The position numbers and the translations under genes were made by a program. The notes below the pieces were generated by a model. That model was not told where the DNA came from. It ran no database searches and was given only the letters and a program-made list of their open reading frames with translations. A stretch of 41,881 bases of DNA from NCBI GenBank assembly GCA_900088475.1, contig FLMG01002581.1, forward strand, positions 1 to 41,881. Direction: 5' to 3'. The DNA comes from Hyphochytrium catenoides. Its lineage: Eukaryota; Sar; Hyphochytriomycetes; Hyphochytriales; Hyphochytriaceae. Each line of letters opens with the position of its first letter. The stretch's first letter is position 1. Of the stretch, positions 1 to 10,562 are shown piece by piece.

Positions 1-267
1 AGTGTGGAGGTGGAAGAGACGACAGTAGTCGTAGGCTATGCATAACGTCTATGCAGTTTCTCCGCTTTTTAGTTTCTCCAACCAGTAACTAAATAAAAGT
101 ACCGTATGGTATAAGAAGTATTTGATTGGCCATATTGTGTAGGGCTCGTCTGATTGGTCACATTGGCCAATCGGATCCATACCATAGGACCGTGATATAA
201 TACTCTACAAGAACAAAGCGTCTGCATCAAGCCATTAAGCCATCACACATTCTCTTACCTCCTGTTG

Positions 268-585
268 TTGCCTGTTGTCCTTTTGCGTATTTGAGAAGAA
301 GATCGAAATATCATTCGGCCATTGACACTCTCGACGATGACAACACTTCGCAGGTCCTGCAGTGCTACGTGACGGTCACCATCGATGATGATGACCGTAG
401 TACTAAGTCATTACAGGGACAAAAGACGAACGACAAACCAATTAAATTTTTAAAAGTAGTCGAGAAGGATTGAGCTACTCATCAACTCCATCCGCCCGTT
501 GTTTTGCCTGTTGTCCTTTGCGTATTTGAGAAGATCGATCTACCACTGTCTTTTTACATTTGGCCTATTGATACTCTTCAGACGT
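268..585 (+). repeat. Diverged direct repeat, two copies
   Basis: Two copies of about 60-80 bases lie in direct orientation about 236 bases apart, at roughly 268-330 and 504-585. Both begin ttgcctgttgtcc, continue with gcgtatttgagaa and gatcga, and share a later block close to ggccattgacactct versus ggcctattgatactct. The copies differ by small indels. This could be a decayed tandem duplication or the remnant of a longer repeat. No coding content is apparent. Confidence 0.6.
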
Positions 586-599
586 TGTAGACTATAGAA

Positions 600-940
600 G
601 TGCACTGACCTGCGATCTATTCTTTCCCTGCTTCTTGAAGGCTTTCTTAGGTGGTCTAGTAGATTTTCTCTTCTTGCCTTCACTTCGTCCCACCAGCCGT
701 CTGACTTTGGTCATCTGTTGACGAGTTGGAGGAAACCGAATCACTTGAAGCATCCGAAGAGTTGACGTCATCGGAGGAGTCATCTTTAGAGTTTGGGTCA
801 TCGTCATCTGATACGCTAGATGTAACGCGATTCTTCCGCTCAGTAGTGTTTTTGCCCCTGATTGAGGTGGAGAGAGCTGCTTGGTTATAAAGTAAACATA
901 GAAAAGTGGCCTCAACTGTGGAGTATCTTCTTCAAACAAT
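600..940 (-). CDS. Possible fragment of a charged low-complexity protein
   Basis: On the minus strand one frame reads an Asp/Ser-rich run (about 840 down to 690) ending at a TGA. An overlapping frame just downstream reads a Lys/Arg-rich run (about 690 down to 605). Acidic-then-basic composition of this kind is common in nuclear proteins and unusual for random sequence. A small intron or a frameshift would be needed to join the halves. No start codon, domain or homologue is visible. It could be an exon of an unmodelled gene, a pseudogene piece or chance. Confidence 0.2.
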
Positions 941-3313
941 CTATCAAAAGGAGACCTTGAACAAGCCTATTCAGCGTGATGACCGGAAAGAAGGGTGTTT
1001 GTTATATGCAAAGTGAAGAGGAACAAAGAGTCAGGGACAAGATAGGCAAGCGCACCTCTTTGGCATCTTCTCCTTCTACACCTGAGGCTTTACCAAATCT
1101 GGTTCTGCCGTTGTGCTAATAGTCAGCCTGTTCAGACTAAATAGCAACCAAGACAGGTAAAATCCACCTTAGGTCAAGTACGAGTTCAGCTCCATCTCAC
1201 GTGTCATGGTTGCCTCTGGGCCCTTCTGCTTCCTTTCGCTGTTGGCAGCGATAAGCTCTAAGTCTGACACCAAACTGCTCCAACAATTCTTGAGTCCGAG
1301 AAGCTCTCTCAGTGCTGTCTCTTAACTATTTCATGGTTGCGGAGAATAACACCGGAGAGCGTTTTCTTATGGAACCAAGGGATGGCAAAAGACCACCCTC
1401 ATCCTTCATCGGGAAGGATGTCAGAGGCATCGGTCATATCAGCAGCAGCGAGCACTTCCTTTCAGAGTGCTGAGCTTCGCGGTCACTACCACCATGTATT
1501 ATCAAGCGGCAGTGAATCGGTGAGCAATTGATGCCCATACTCGTTGGACGAGAGTAGGTCATTAAGAAGGATCTCGTCCCATGTCCCCATTCTGGCCCTT
1601 CATCGGTAGGTCATGGTACCCCAACCACTCACGATTATCACTTTTAGAGGGGCTGCTAGATATCATAAGGATACTCCGCGTGCTGGATGTCATAATATGG
1701 AAGGAGATCACTGTCCCCCCCAGACGGAGGTTGGGCCTATTGCTGTGCAAATGAGTACTGCCGCTCTGCCATCGTTGGCGCACGATTGAGCTACCATCCG
1801 CATTCTGTCGCACATGTTCCTTTTAAGCATCCGTATGCACTCTTTAAGTGCACCTCTGCTATCTGCTGCGAAGAAGCTGTCGAGCTTCGCTCCTACTATA
1901 AGTTGGACCATATCTTGATGTACAACAACAAACCGCCTTGTACTCCTCTGTCGGCTGCTGCGACTGCCTCATCACCCACCTGGTACTCGAGGCAACATAG
2001 GCGAAAGCACAGTGAGGCAAGCAGTTGCTCCTCCTCTTTCCTCGTGTCCGCGGATATCTTTCTTGTCTAGCCTAAGACTCCATGGTGTGAGAGTCAAGTA
2101 CAAGGTGTACAGACCATATCAAAACTCAAAGCTACGGAGTGTAATATTGCTCTGCAGCATTCGAAGAGGGAACGAGACACCTCGATATGTTGAGAGACTA
2201 ATAGGGTCCTACTCATTCTTTGATTTAGGTCCGGGTACTTTCATCGTGGGCTCTACTAGCAGGCGAAGGTGCGACGGTAGCCATCTGAAGACTTGGAACA
2301 TACATGTGGCGCCTGTACCTACTCATAGCGCCGCAACCTGGTGGTGGTACCTTCGTTCCCCTCATCAATATACTCATTTACTGATTGAGCGACGCCACCG
2401 CCGCCATCCTTCTGAGACCCTGAGCAAGAATCGCTCTGAATAAATGCTGGGGACGCTGTCCATGAACTGTCGCTGCTGCTGCACTCTTGTCTTGTCGTCT
2501 CAGCAGCATCCAACCCGGGTCTCTCACGGCTTCCTGGCTCGGGCGGCGGGGAAGTTGTGAAGATGAAAGATGAAGCCCTGACGATCGCTCAGCTGCCATT
2601 AGAGTAACCCTCCATGAGGGCAGCAGACCTCATTTAATTCGTCTTTCTGAGGAGCGACACAGCCAGTTCCACTACCTGGGGATGATGACGTCAAGAAAAG
2701 AGGAGTATAGGTTTGCTTTTCATCATCAGAACAAACAGAATAAAAACAGTCAAGGGATCAAGGGATCGTCATGTATTCCGAATGCAACTACAGGTGTCAC
2801 ACACCAAACAGCGGTAGATCTATCCACCATCAGGAATATGGACAGCCCTCCTGCTCTCCCACCCTACACTGTCAGCCTGCTTGTGTGGGAAGTGTCACTC
2901 GCACACGATCACTCACGGTCACTCTTTGTATGCCGCCACTCCACTGCCACCTCCACGGCTATCCAGTGTGCAAGAGCGTCCTTATGTCGCTTGCGCATCT
3001 CCACGTGCCCTGGTCTATCGCTGCAGGAAGTGAACCTTTACAAGCAAAGGCTCTGACGCCGAGGCTAAGGCTGCTGTCTGAGTGGACAAGCCGAGTGAAG
3101 CGCTTGACCTTCCAGGAGATTCAACAAGGGTTAAGAGCTCTGCCCGCGGTCTTGACACCCTACTGCAGACCGGCTTGTAGCCGGCAGTGCACAAAGGAAA
3201 GAAGTGAAAAGGGCTGTGACAGTCTTCAATCGTTGCATCTGACCTCTCCTCCTGGCTAGCTACATACTCTCATCGTCTTCGGGTTAGAGTAGGGGCTAGA
3301 TTCGAGGGGAATC

Positions 3314-4240
3314 ATGGCAGGGACGGTTAATGCAGCTGGCGGTGCCCTCTGGGGCATCACGATTGCCGTGAGCTTCATCATCGCTTTCTTCGGCTACCGC
3401 TTCCTGAGGCCTACCATGGCAGCATCCAGCTTCATGCTAGTAGGATCAGTGGTCTTCTCTATTATTTATTCGACGACGGACAGTTTAATAGGAGCGTGGA
3501 TCTCATTTCTTGGAACAGGCGCCCTGGCGGCGCTAGCGGCATGGTTTTTGAGAAAGCTAGGAGTCTTTTTCACGGGAGGTTGCGCAGGCCTTTCCTTGGG
3601 CCTACTGGTCTTCTCCGCGGGACTTTATTCCTCGTTCTCTAAGGACTGGCTGCTCGTCATGTGGCTCTCAGTGGGTATCGGAGCCCTTCTAATGGCAGTG
3701 CTCACGTTGGTCTTTGAGCGGTTCATGCTTATCATTGGAACATCTTTGATAGGCTCCTACTACTTTCTCAGAAGCATTGGCTTTTTTGCAGGCTCCTACC
3801 CTTTCTTCGACCGTATGCAAGTAGAGCTATGGGAGCCCATTGAGAACAAGGAGTACCCTTCCTTGCCTTATAGCTTTTGGATCTACTTTGGCCTGACAAT
3901 GGGCCTCTGGGCCGTGTCTACCCTCATTCAGTTTTTGGTAACGGCCAAGGGCATTGACCATCGGGTGCCAACCTCAACCTTCAAGGCGGAGGTAACCGGA
4001 GGCGATGGGACAGAAACGAGCACCCCTCAGACAGGAGCCTATACCCCTCCTACAGCGACTGAGGTGACAGTGCTGGAGAACCCCAAGGCGTCACGTATCT
4101 TTGGCAGGCGGCGGCCGAAGGCTACTCTTCCGCCTCCTGCGGCGCAGGCACTACCTGAAAGGGCAATGGCATCGGTAGCACCGCCCAGTCCAAGAAGACC
4201 AGCAAATGTCGTGAAGGGCCAAGGATGGAACTTAGTTTAG
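3314..4240 (+). CDS. TMEM198-like (DUF4203) seven-helix membrane protein
   Basis: A single uninterrupted 308-residue frame starts at an ATG and ends at TAG. Residues 1-215 form about seven hydrophobic segments with short loops, including Gly-rich helices (GALAALAAWFLRKLG, GGCAGLSLGLLVFSAGLY). This is the layout of the DUF4203/TMEM198 family, whose human member is a seven-pass membrane protein that promotes Wnt signalling through LRP6. About 90 C-terminal residues are polar, Pro/Thr-rich and end in basic and Pro-rich stretches, consistent with a cytosolic tail. It is the only clear intronless gene in the window. The family call rests on the helix pattern and the spacing around the ERF and FLVTAKG segments. 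Substrate and function are unknown. It probably sits in the plasma membrane or endomembranes. Confidence 0.75.
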   Translation: MAGTVNAAGGALWGITIAVSFIIAFFGYRFLRPTMAASSFMLVGSVVFSIIYSTTDSLIGAWISFLGTGALAALAAWFLRKLGVFFTGGCAGLSLGLLVFSAGLYSSFSKDWLLVMWLSVGIGALLMAVLTLVFERFMLIIGTSLIGSYYFLRSIGFFAGSYPFFDRMQVELWEPIENKEYPSLPYSFWIYFGLTMGLWAVSTLIQFLVTAKGIDHRVPTSTFKAEVTGGDGTETSTPQTGAYTPPTATEVTVLENPKASRIFGRRRPKATLPPPAAQALPERAMASVAPPSPRRPANVVKGQGWNLV

Positions 4241-5264
4241 CTAAAAGGGAGCCAAGAGAATGACTGTGAATTTGTACAGAGGACACCTGGCTCGTACGGA
4301 AGACATGAACGAGTAGGACCGGAGCTGTGATTTGCGATATGTGGGCAGGGTTTGACGTCTGGATAGGAAATCTAGCAAGAGCGATGTAAGGAGACAGGAA
4401 CCCTGCCACTGCTTTACCTGAGAGAGCAGATACTTGTATGGTTAAAGAGCTTTTGCCCTTAGGTAGCAGCCTTGTTCTCTGTCCCCTTCGATGACAGTCC
4501 GTTGCCTCTACTGACAACGAGTGTAGCTAGTTAAGACTCTGTAAGCTGTTATAAGGTAAAAGGACAGAGCGTAGGGGTTGCGGATGTTGACATCTACCAG
4601 TACTTGGTTGCGCGAAAATAGCTGACTGGGAAGGCATATGGTGCACTGCTCCCTTTTTATGCTACTGCCACTTGTCTGGAAACTGCGACAACGCTTGCAC
4701 TCTATTCGTCAACCCACCGCGTCATGACAGACCATGACGTCTATCATCCTTGAACTCTGCCGTCTTTCTCTACATAGCATCGCTCGCTCCACAGCCTTGA
4801 GCGGCCTTCATCAGGCACAGCTCAGAGTTGACTCTCACAGGCTGCTGCCGCTACTGCTGCTGCCGCCAGTATGATCTCAAGTGACCTAGGAAGATCTGCA
4901 GCAGAGTGACGGTCTGTGAAGCAGTTCTGAGGCCGCATCGATCATCCGTCCGCACCAACAATCCTCCTTTTGGTGCGGTCTGTGGAGGTCATTATTACCA
5001 CGCCTACCTTAGTACTAGCACATACTAGTGACAACATTATTACTATCGCTGGTGGCTGGCGATGCGGCAATCTTGTTTCTGATCATCGCACAAAAGCATC
5101 TCTTTAGAGACAGAAAGGTCCGATAGCCTCAGACCAACCTGCAGTCTCGCACTCTGGACGATTTCTGAAGCTCCGTCTCTGCCACTGCCACAGAGCAGAC
5201 AGACCTAAACAGCGGTTATTCAGAGTTGCCTGTTTCCTGGTCGCCTAGGCACGTGTCACTAGCT
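4241..5264. other. Intergenic region between TMEM198-like and ABCF1 genes
   Basis: About 1 kb without a supported gene. It must hold the 3' UTR of the upstream gene and the promoter and 5' UTR of the ABCF gene. A short gctgctgccg-type trinucleotide-rich patch lies near 4840-4870. I see no clear TATA element, RNA gene or transposon. Confidence 0.5.
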
Positions 5265-8200
5265 ATGCCGCCAAAGAAGGCTAAGAAGGGTGGCAAGCGG
5301 AGAGGTGATGACTCCGAGGAGGAGGTGGAGAAGCCCACACCGGCGCCTGCTGCCGCCCAGACTAGCAATAAGGATAAGAAAGCCAATAGAGCTGCGAAGC
5401 GTGAAGCACGAAAGCAGCGTGGGGCAACGGCATCGGTAATGGAAGTTATCTCTTAGAGCTCTCACTTGCTCTCATCGCATTCCCTCTTTTAGGATGATGA
5501 AGAGGATCCTATCGCCAAGCTCCAGCAAAAGCTTGGCTTGGAAGGAGAAGAAGAAGATGACGAGGAGTATGGAGCTAGGCAAGTGCCAGCTTCATCTAGC
5601 AATCGACAGGAGAAGAAGAAGAAGGCACAAGGCAAGAAGGGCCGACGACAGGTCCGTACATTACAGATTAACGCTTCTGTATGCAAACACTAAGCTGGAA
5701 CTCTTGCTAGCTGTCGGAGGATGAGGAAGAAGACGAAGATCCCATTGCAAAGTTCGCCGCCAAAGTGAACGGAAAGGCAGAGAGTGAGGACGAAGAAGAG
5801 GAACCAGCAGCCCCTATCCCTCAGCCTTCAAAGAAGAAGGGAGGAAAGGGCAAAAAGGACAAGAAGGTAGCCAAACCTCTTAGAGTCGGGGATTGAGCTT
5901 GATGGACGCTTACAGCTCTCTCTGCCACTCTCTGCAGGTTGCTGCCGTAGAAGACGAAGAGGATGATGAAGACCCTATCGCCCGTCTTGCAGCCAAGGTC
6001 AGGCTAGAAGACAGTGAGGACGAAGAGGTGGAGGAAGCACCTGCTATTCCGCAGCCAAGCAAGAAGAAGGCCAATAAGGGGAAGAAGGATAAGGGAGGAA
6101 AGGTGATGTACAATCTCTTTGGGTCTTTGGGTCATGCTGCAGAATTGGATAAGACTGATCTTGTCTCTGCTTGAATTACTGTCCGTGTTGTTGCTTCTGT
6201 CTAGAGCGGAAAGCACTTTGAGGAAGAAGATGAAGAGGAGGATCCCATTGCTAAGCTGGGGTCCAAGCTGAAGGTAGAAGACATGGAGGACGAAGAAGAC
6301 GATCGAGGAGCAACAGCAATCCCTCAGCCGAGCAAAAAGAAGAGTGGTAAGGTGAAGAAAGAGAAGACACAGGTAAGTCCATGACGAGACGGCTTTTTTC
6401 CCTCCAAAGTTGACTCACTTCTCCTCTCGATTTGTTTCCATCGCAATTTTCTCTACCTTGTCTGGTGGAGTCGTCCTCCGTACCTTGCCATGCGCTTATC
6501 TTGCATCCATCCTTGTCTCTCAAATTCTAGGGCGGAAGAAACGCACGAGACGAAGAAGAGGATGAGGATCCGATCGCCAAACTTGCTTCTAAATTGAAGA
6601 TAGAGGATGAGGACGAGGACGAGGCTGTAGTGCCGGTTAGTAAGAAGAAGAGCGGAAAGTCTAGGAAGGACAAGGCAAAGGTGAGAGCAACCATCGGATT
6701 AGGAGGGTTTCTTGCTCTGATCACTTTTACCTTGGTCGCCTCTTATTCATGGCCAGTCCCCTAGCCCAGCACTGGATGAAGATGAGGTGGATGGACAGGA
6801 TGAAGAAGACGTCACCGAGAAGAAGAAGACCAAGTCGAAGAAGGAAAAACATGCGGTGGGAGAGGAACTAGAGGAAAAGCCCTCAAAGGCTAAGAAGAAC
6901 AAGGAGAAGGAGAAAGCGGGCAAACTTCAGGTTCACTTTGCGGACGAAGAAGAGAAAAGCAATGAAGGACCCGAGGACTATGAAAAAGACGAGCTTGAAG
7001 AAGAACGTGAAGAGGAGGCGACAAAGAAGAAGAGCGGAAAGAACAAGAAGCGCTCAGAGAGGGACCAGAAGAAGAAAGACAAGAAGGAGAAGAAGAGTAG
7101 GAAGATAGAAGTAGAGGAAGAGGAAGAAGACAGGGAAGAGGAGGAAGAGGTAAGCCTTCCCTTGTTGGTTCTTCTTCCCATATTCTCGTGCGAGCCTAAG
7201 CGAACCAAACGACTGTTACACTTTTCTAGGAGGAGAAAGAGGAAGAAGAAGATGAGCAACCAGCGAAGGCTCCAGAAGCCCCTGCCAAGCGTTTGACTCA
7301 TAAGGAGAGGAAGAAACTGAAGGAGGAGCAAGAACGTCAAGCTTTCCATGAAGAGCTGCACCGCCTTGCTAATCCGCTGGATGGCTCCCAATTCTCCGTC
7401 TCCCAACCTGAGATTCGAGAGGACGCGAACTGGGAGTATGCCACGGACATTAACATTGAAAGGTTTTCTATCAACGCACATAATAAGCTTCTCTTCGATA
7501 ATGCTAGCCTGCAGATTGTGGCTGGACGGCACTATGGACTAGTGGGTCCTAACGGACAAGGGAAGACGACACTGCTCAAGATGATTGCCACAGGCGAGCT
7601 GCGGATACCGCCGAGCATTGACTGCCTTTACGTTGAACAAGAGGTGGTTGCTGACGAGACTCCGGCAGTAGAAGCGGTACTAAAAGCTGACAAAGAGCGG
7701 TGGAGCCTGCTGGAAGAGGAACGAGAGATCACCAAGGCCCTTGAGGGTAAAATAGATAAGAAGACTGAAGCACAGCTCAATGTGCGTCTCGCCGAAGTGT
7801 ATGACTCACTGAACGCCATCGGTGCTGAGGCGGCAGAGGCCAAGGCTCGGAAGATCCTTTTTGGTCTAGGATTTGACGAAGAGATGCAAGACCGCGCCAC
7901 CAAACACTTTTCAGGAGGATGGAGAATGCGTGTGTCGCTCGCTAGGGCACTTTACGTTGAGCCTACGCTGTTGATGTTGGATGAGCCGACAAATCACTTA
8001 GATCTAAATGCCGTCATTTGGCTGGACGATTATCTGAACAAATGGAAGAAGACGCTGCTGGTCGTCTCGCACGATGCTGACTTCTTGAACAGCGTCTGCA
8101 ATGAGATCCTGCACCTAGACCAGAAGAAGATTTATCAGTACAGAGGAAACTATGATGACTACAAGTTGATGGCGGAGCAGAAGAAGAAGCAGCAGCTAAA

Positions 8201-9502
8201 GGCATGGGAGAAGGAGCAACAGCGATTGAAGCAGCTGAAGAAGTCAATGTCGTCTAAGAAGGCCGCAGAGAACCTTCAGGTACGGACCAGTCCATAACCA
8301 TCTTGGTCCATGGCTAGAGATACTAAGCTGATCTTTGCATATGTGAGCAGAGCAAAAAGAAGCGCGAACCTGGCGCCCGTTCGGACAAAAAGAAGGCTAA
8401 GGATGCCGCAGTGACGGGCGGCAGTGCTGATGTCGAGGCTGTTACTATGACTGAGAGACCGCGCGAGTATCAGGTCACCTTCTTCTTCCCAGACGTGTCG
8501 ATCCTAAACCCGCCAATTATTGAGGTAATGAGATGAACAGTTCTGCGCGGTTGCCTGCTAGTCCTTGAAGTGCTGAGCCGTTCTCCTTGATCGTGGCTGT
8601 AGGTTCGCAATGCGTCGTTTGGCTACCCTGGCGGCCCTCAGCTCTTTCAGGATGTTGACTTCGGTATTGATATGGAGTCACGCGTGTGCATTGTCGGGCC
8701 GAACGGTGTGGGGAAGACGACGTTGCTGAACATGATAACGGGCTTAGTTGAGGTTCGTCAGCACACCAGACGGTAAATTCTGAGCCCTGGCTGACGTTAT
8801 GCTGTTACAGGTGACGGAGGGCGAAGTGCGTCGGAATCCTAGGATCCGACTTGGTCGTTATAGTCAGCACTTTGTGGACCATCTGCCCATGGGAGAGACC
8901 CCAGTCGAATACTTGCGGAGACTTTTCAATGACCAGTCGTACCAGGACGTTCGCAACTTGCTAGGCAAAGTGGGACTAGAGGGCCATGCTCACACAATCA
9001 AGGTAAGAGAGCAATAGCTCTAGTACAGACGTAGAGTGAGGTTGGCATGGCTCTTTCCGGTACATTGATGTACAGAAAGGATCTCTTCCTCACCAGCTTG
9101 TGCTTGCAGGTGAGGGACCTGTCCGGGGGCCAGAAAGCCCGTGTCGTCTTCGCAGAGCTTATTCTCAAGGGTCCGCACATTCTCGTCCTGGATGAGCCTA
9201 CAAATAACCTGGATATAGAGTCCATTGACGCACTCTGCGATGCAATCAACGAATTCAATGGCGGTGTGGTCATCGTTACGCACGATGCAAGGCTCATTGA
9301 GAACACGAATTGTCAGCTATGGGTTGTCGGAGACCAGGACGTGGTAGTTCATGAAGGCGGCTTCCATAAGTACCGTGAGGAGATCCTTGAAGCTCTATCG
9401 AAGCAGGAGGAGGAGTTCGTAAAGAAGAAGCAGGAGGCGGCTGCAAAGAAGCAGGCGCAGGTTGCAGCTCGGGCAGCGGATGCAAGAGCCGCGCTTAAGT
9501 AG
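5265..9502 (+). CDS. ABCF1: ABCF1-type ATP-binding cassette translation factor
   Basis: Exons: 5265-5435, 5493-5651, 5711-5866, 5938-6102, 6205-6372, 6531-6680, 6757-7149, 7230-8279, 8351-8524, 8603-8752, 8811-9002, 9110-9502. They sum to 3321 nt, giving 1106 residues. All introns are GT-AG and every junction is phase 0. Residues 1-454 are a Lys/Glu tail with repeats. Two ABC domains follow with no membrane segments, as in the F subfamily. Domain 1 has Walker [10 protein letters not shown] (near residue 560), signature [12 protein letters not shown] and Walker [12 protein letters not shown]. Domain 2 has GPNGVGKTT (near 894), [13 protein letters not shown] (near 979), [11 protein letters not shown] and H-loop VTHDARLI. 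The linker and C-terminus resemble animal ABCF1/ABC50, which binds ribosomes and eIF2, more than GCN20. The ATG context [13 protein letters not shown] fits the basic start of the family. Cytosolic role in translation initiation is inferred from the family. Confidence 0.93.
5493..6680 (+). repeat. Five exon-encoded tandem protein repeats in the ABCF1 tail
   Basis: Exons 2-6 of the ABCF gene are 159, 156, 165, 168 and 150 nt. Each encodes one copy of the same unit: an acidic run, the core EDPIA[KR][LF] followed by x-x-K-[LV], a second acidic run, often PIPQPSKKK, and a closing Lys/Gly block. The unit borders coincide with the exon borders and all flanking introns are phase 0. This points to duplication of a whole exon with its intron, followed by divergence. 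The core DPIAKL is present in all five copies. Confidence 0.9.
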
Positions 9503-10562
9503 AGTGCTAGATTGGGAAAGAGGGTTTCTAGGCAGTGAGAGGCACGGTCAGCCTACTGCTTGTGCTCCTTTCACTTGGTTGGGGAAGAGTTTATTAGTCT
9601 GTGGCCGTTGTACGCTGGCCCTTATCTTTGAGACGCAGATATCAATCTATGAAGATTCAGCGCACTGTTAGCCGTCATCTTGTCCAGGCCCTAACGTATT
9701 TTAAAAGAGCGCCTCCAACATCAAGCTGCAAGGAGACTGGGTCATAGAGTCTGAAGGTCCACGTGCCCTGCTTTTCTGCTGCGCTCCAACGAGCCCTAGT
9801 GTCTGCAATATAAACGTAAGCTCTGATAATCGGAGGACCTCGCTCCGCCCACCACATATGGACGTGTGAGCCCCTACAAAGACTATATATTCTACCATCC
9901 CACGCAGGCTTGAGAGCTGCAGCTGCCGATGCAGGAGCGGCGGGGCAGCTTCTGATCTCTCTGCGGCAGTCACAGATCACATATCCCATGCCGCCAGAGA
10001 CGCTAACGGCTACCTCCGTGAGAAACCCTGGCCGTTAATGGCTAAGACCTCTAAAGATTTGTTGAGGCTTGAGAAGGCCTTGAAGCTGCAAGGCGAGGGT
10101 GAGAGATGAGAGATCATCGGGGCTGCCACCTGCCACAGAGCACAGAGCTCTCCACACAGCCTCCGCGGTTTGTTGTCTGCTCGATGTGGTTGAGCTTTCC
10201 TTAGGGCGGGCTAATAGAGGCTGCCTCAAGGGCACCCAAGGCAAAGCAAGCAGCTCCACTGCGGGAGCGCAAAGCTATCGGTTGATGGGTAAAGGAGATG
10301 TGATGCTGGACCTCCATGGCCTCGTCGACACTGCTCTCAAGGTCCTACTCTGTGCACAGGGTTGTCTCGAGCCCCGTTAGGCTTTAGAGGCGCGGTACCT
10401 CAGCTTACCATAGCAACGATAGGACAGGGCCACGGATAGCCAAAGTATCTGGACCAGCTTATCTGACATCTTCAATGACATCTTTCCGCACCCGAGGCAC
10501 CTAATACTATGGCCAGCAGCGCGATCTAGTTTCCAGCGAGAGAGCTGTTGCTTCATCGAGTG
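9503..10562. other. Intergenic region between ABCF1 and E(z)
   Basis: This holds the ABCF 3' end and the E(z) promoter. No gene is firmly supported. One doubtful minus-strand reading (9675-10259) is listed separately. A short plus-strand frame (about 10290-10380) has no recognisable content. Confidence 0.4.
9675..10259 (-). CDS. Doubtful small minus-strand gene, unrecognised
   Basis: Two minus-strand frames lie in the same reading frame, separated by a single in-frame TAA near 10036. The upstream piece (10259 down to about 10050) reads a helical Leu/Gln-rich segment (LTLALQLQGLLKPQQ). The downstream piece (about 10025 down to 9675) reads a plausible globular sequence ending TWTFRLYDP...YVRAWTR. 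A 21-nt GT-AG segment around the TAA could be removed in frame, but that is far shorter than the other introns here. I recognise no family. It could be a real short gene with an unmodelled intron, a pseudogene or a chance frame. There is no canonical start codon at the indicated end. Confidence 0.2.

Larger units (their letters stand above)
1..3313. other. Gene-poor stretch upstream of the TMEM198-like gene
   Basis: I see no convincing protein-coding gene here. Open frames are short, lack domain similarity and overlap on both strands in the way random sequence does. The stretch holds a diverged direct repeat (about 268-330 and 504-585) and a Ser/Asp-rich followed by Lys-rich minus-strand reading near 600-940, both listed separately. 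The 1-260 part is AT-rich with short duplicated words (gattggccat / gattggtcac / ggccaatcgg), which could be decayed repeat DNA. Confidence 0.5.
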
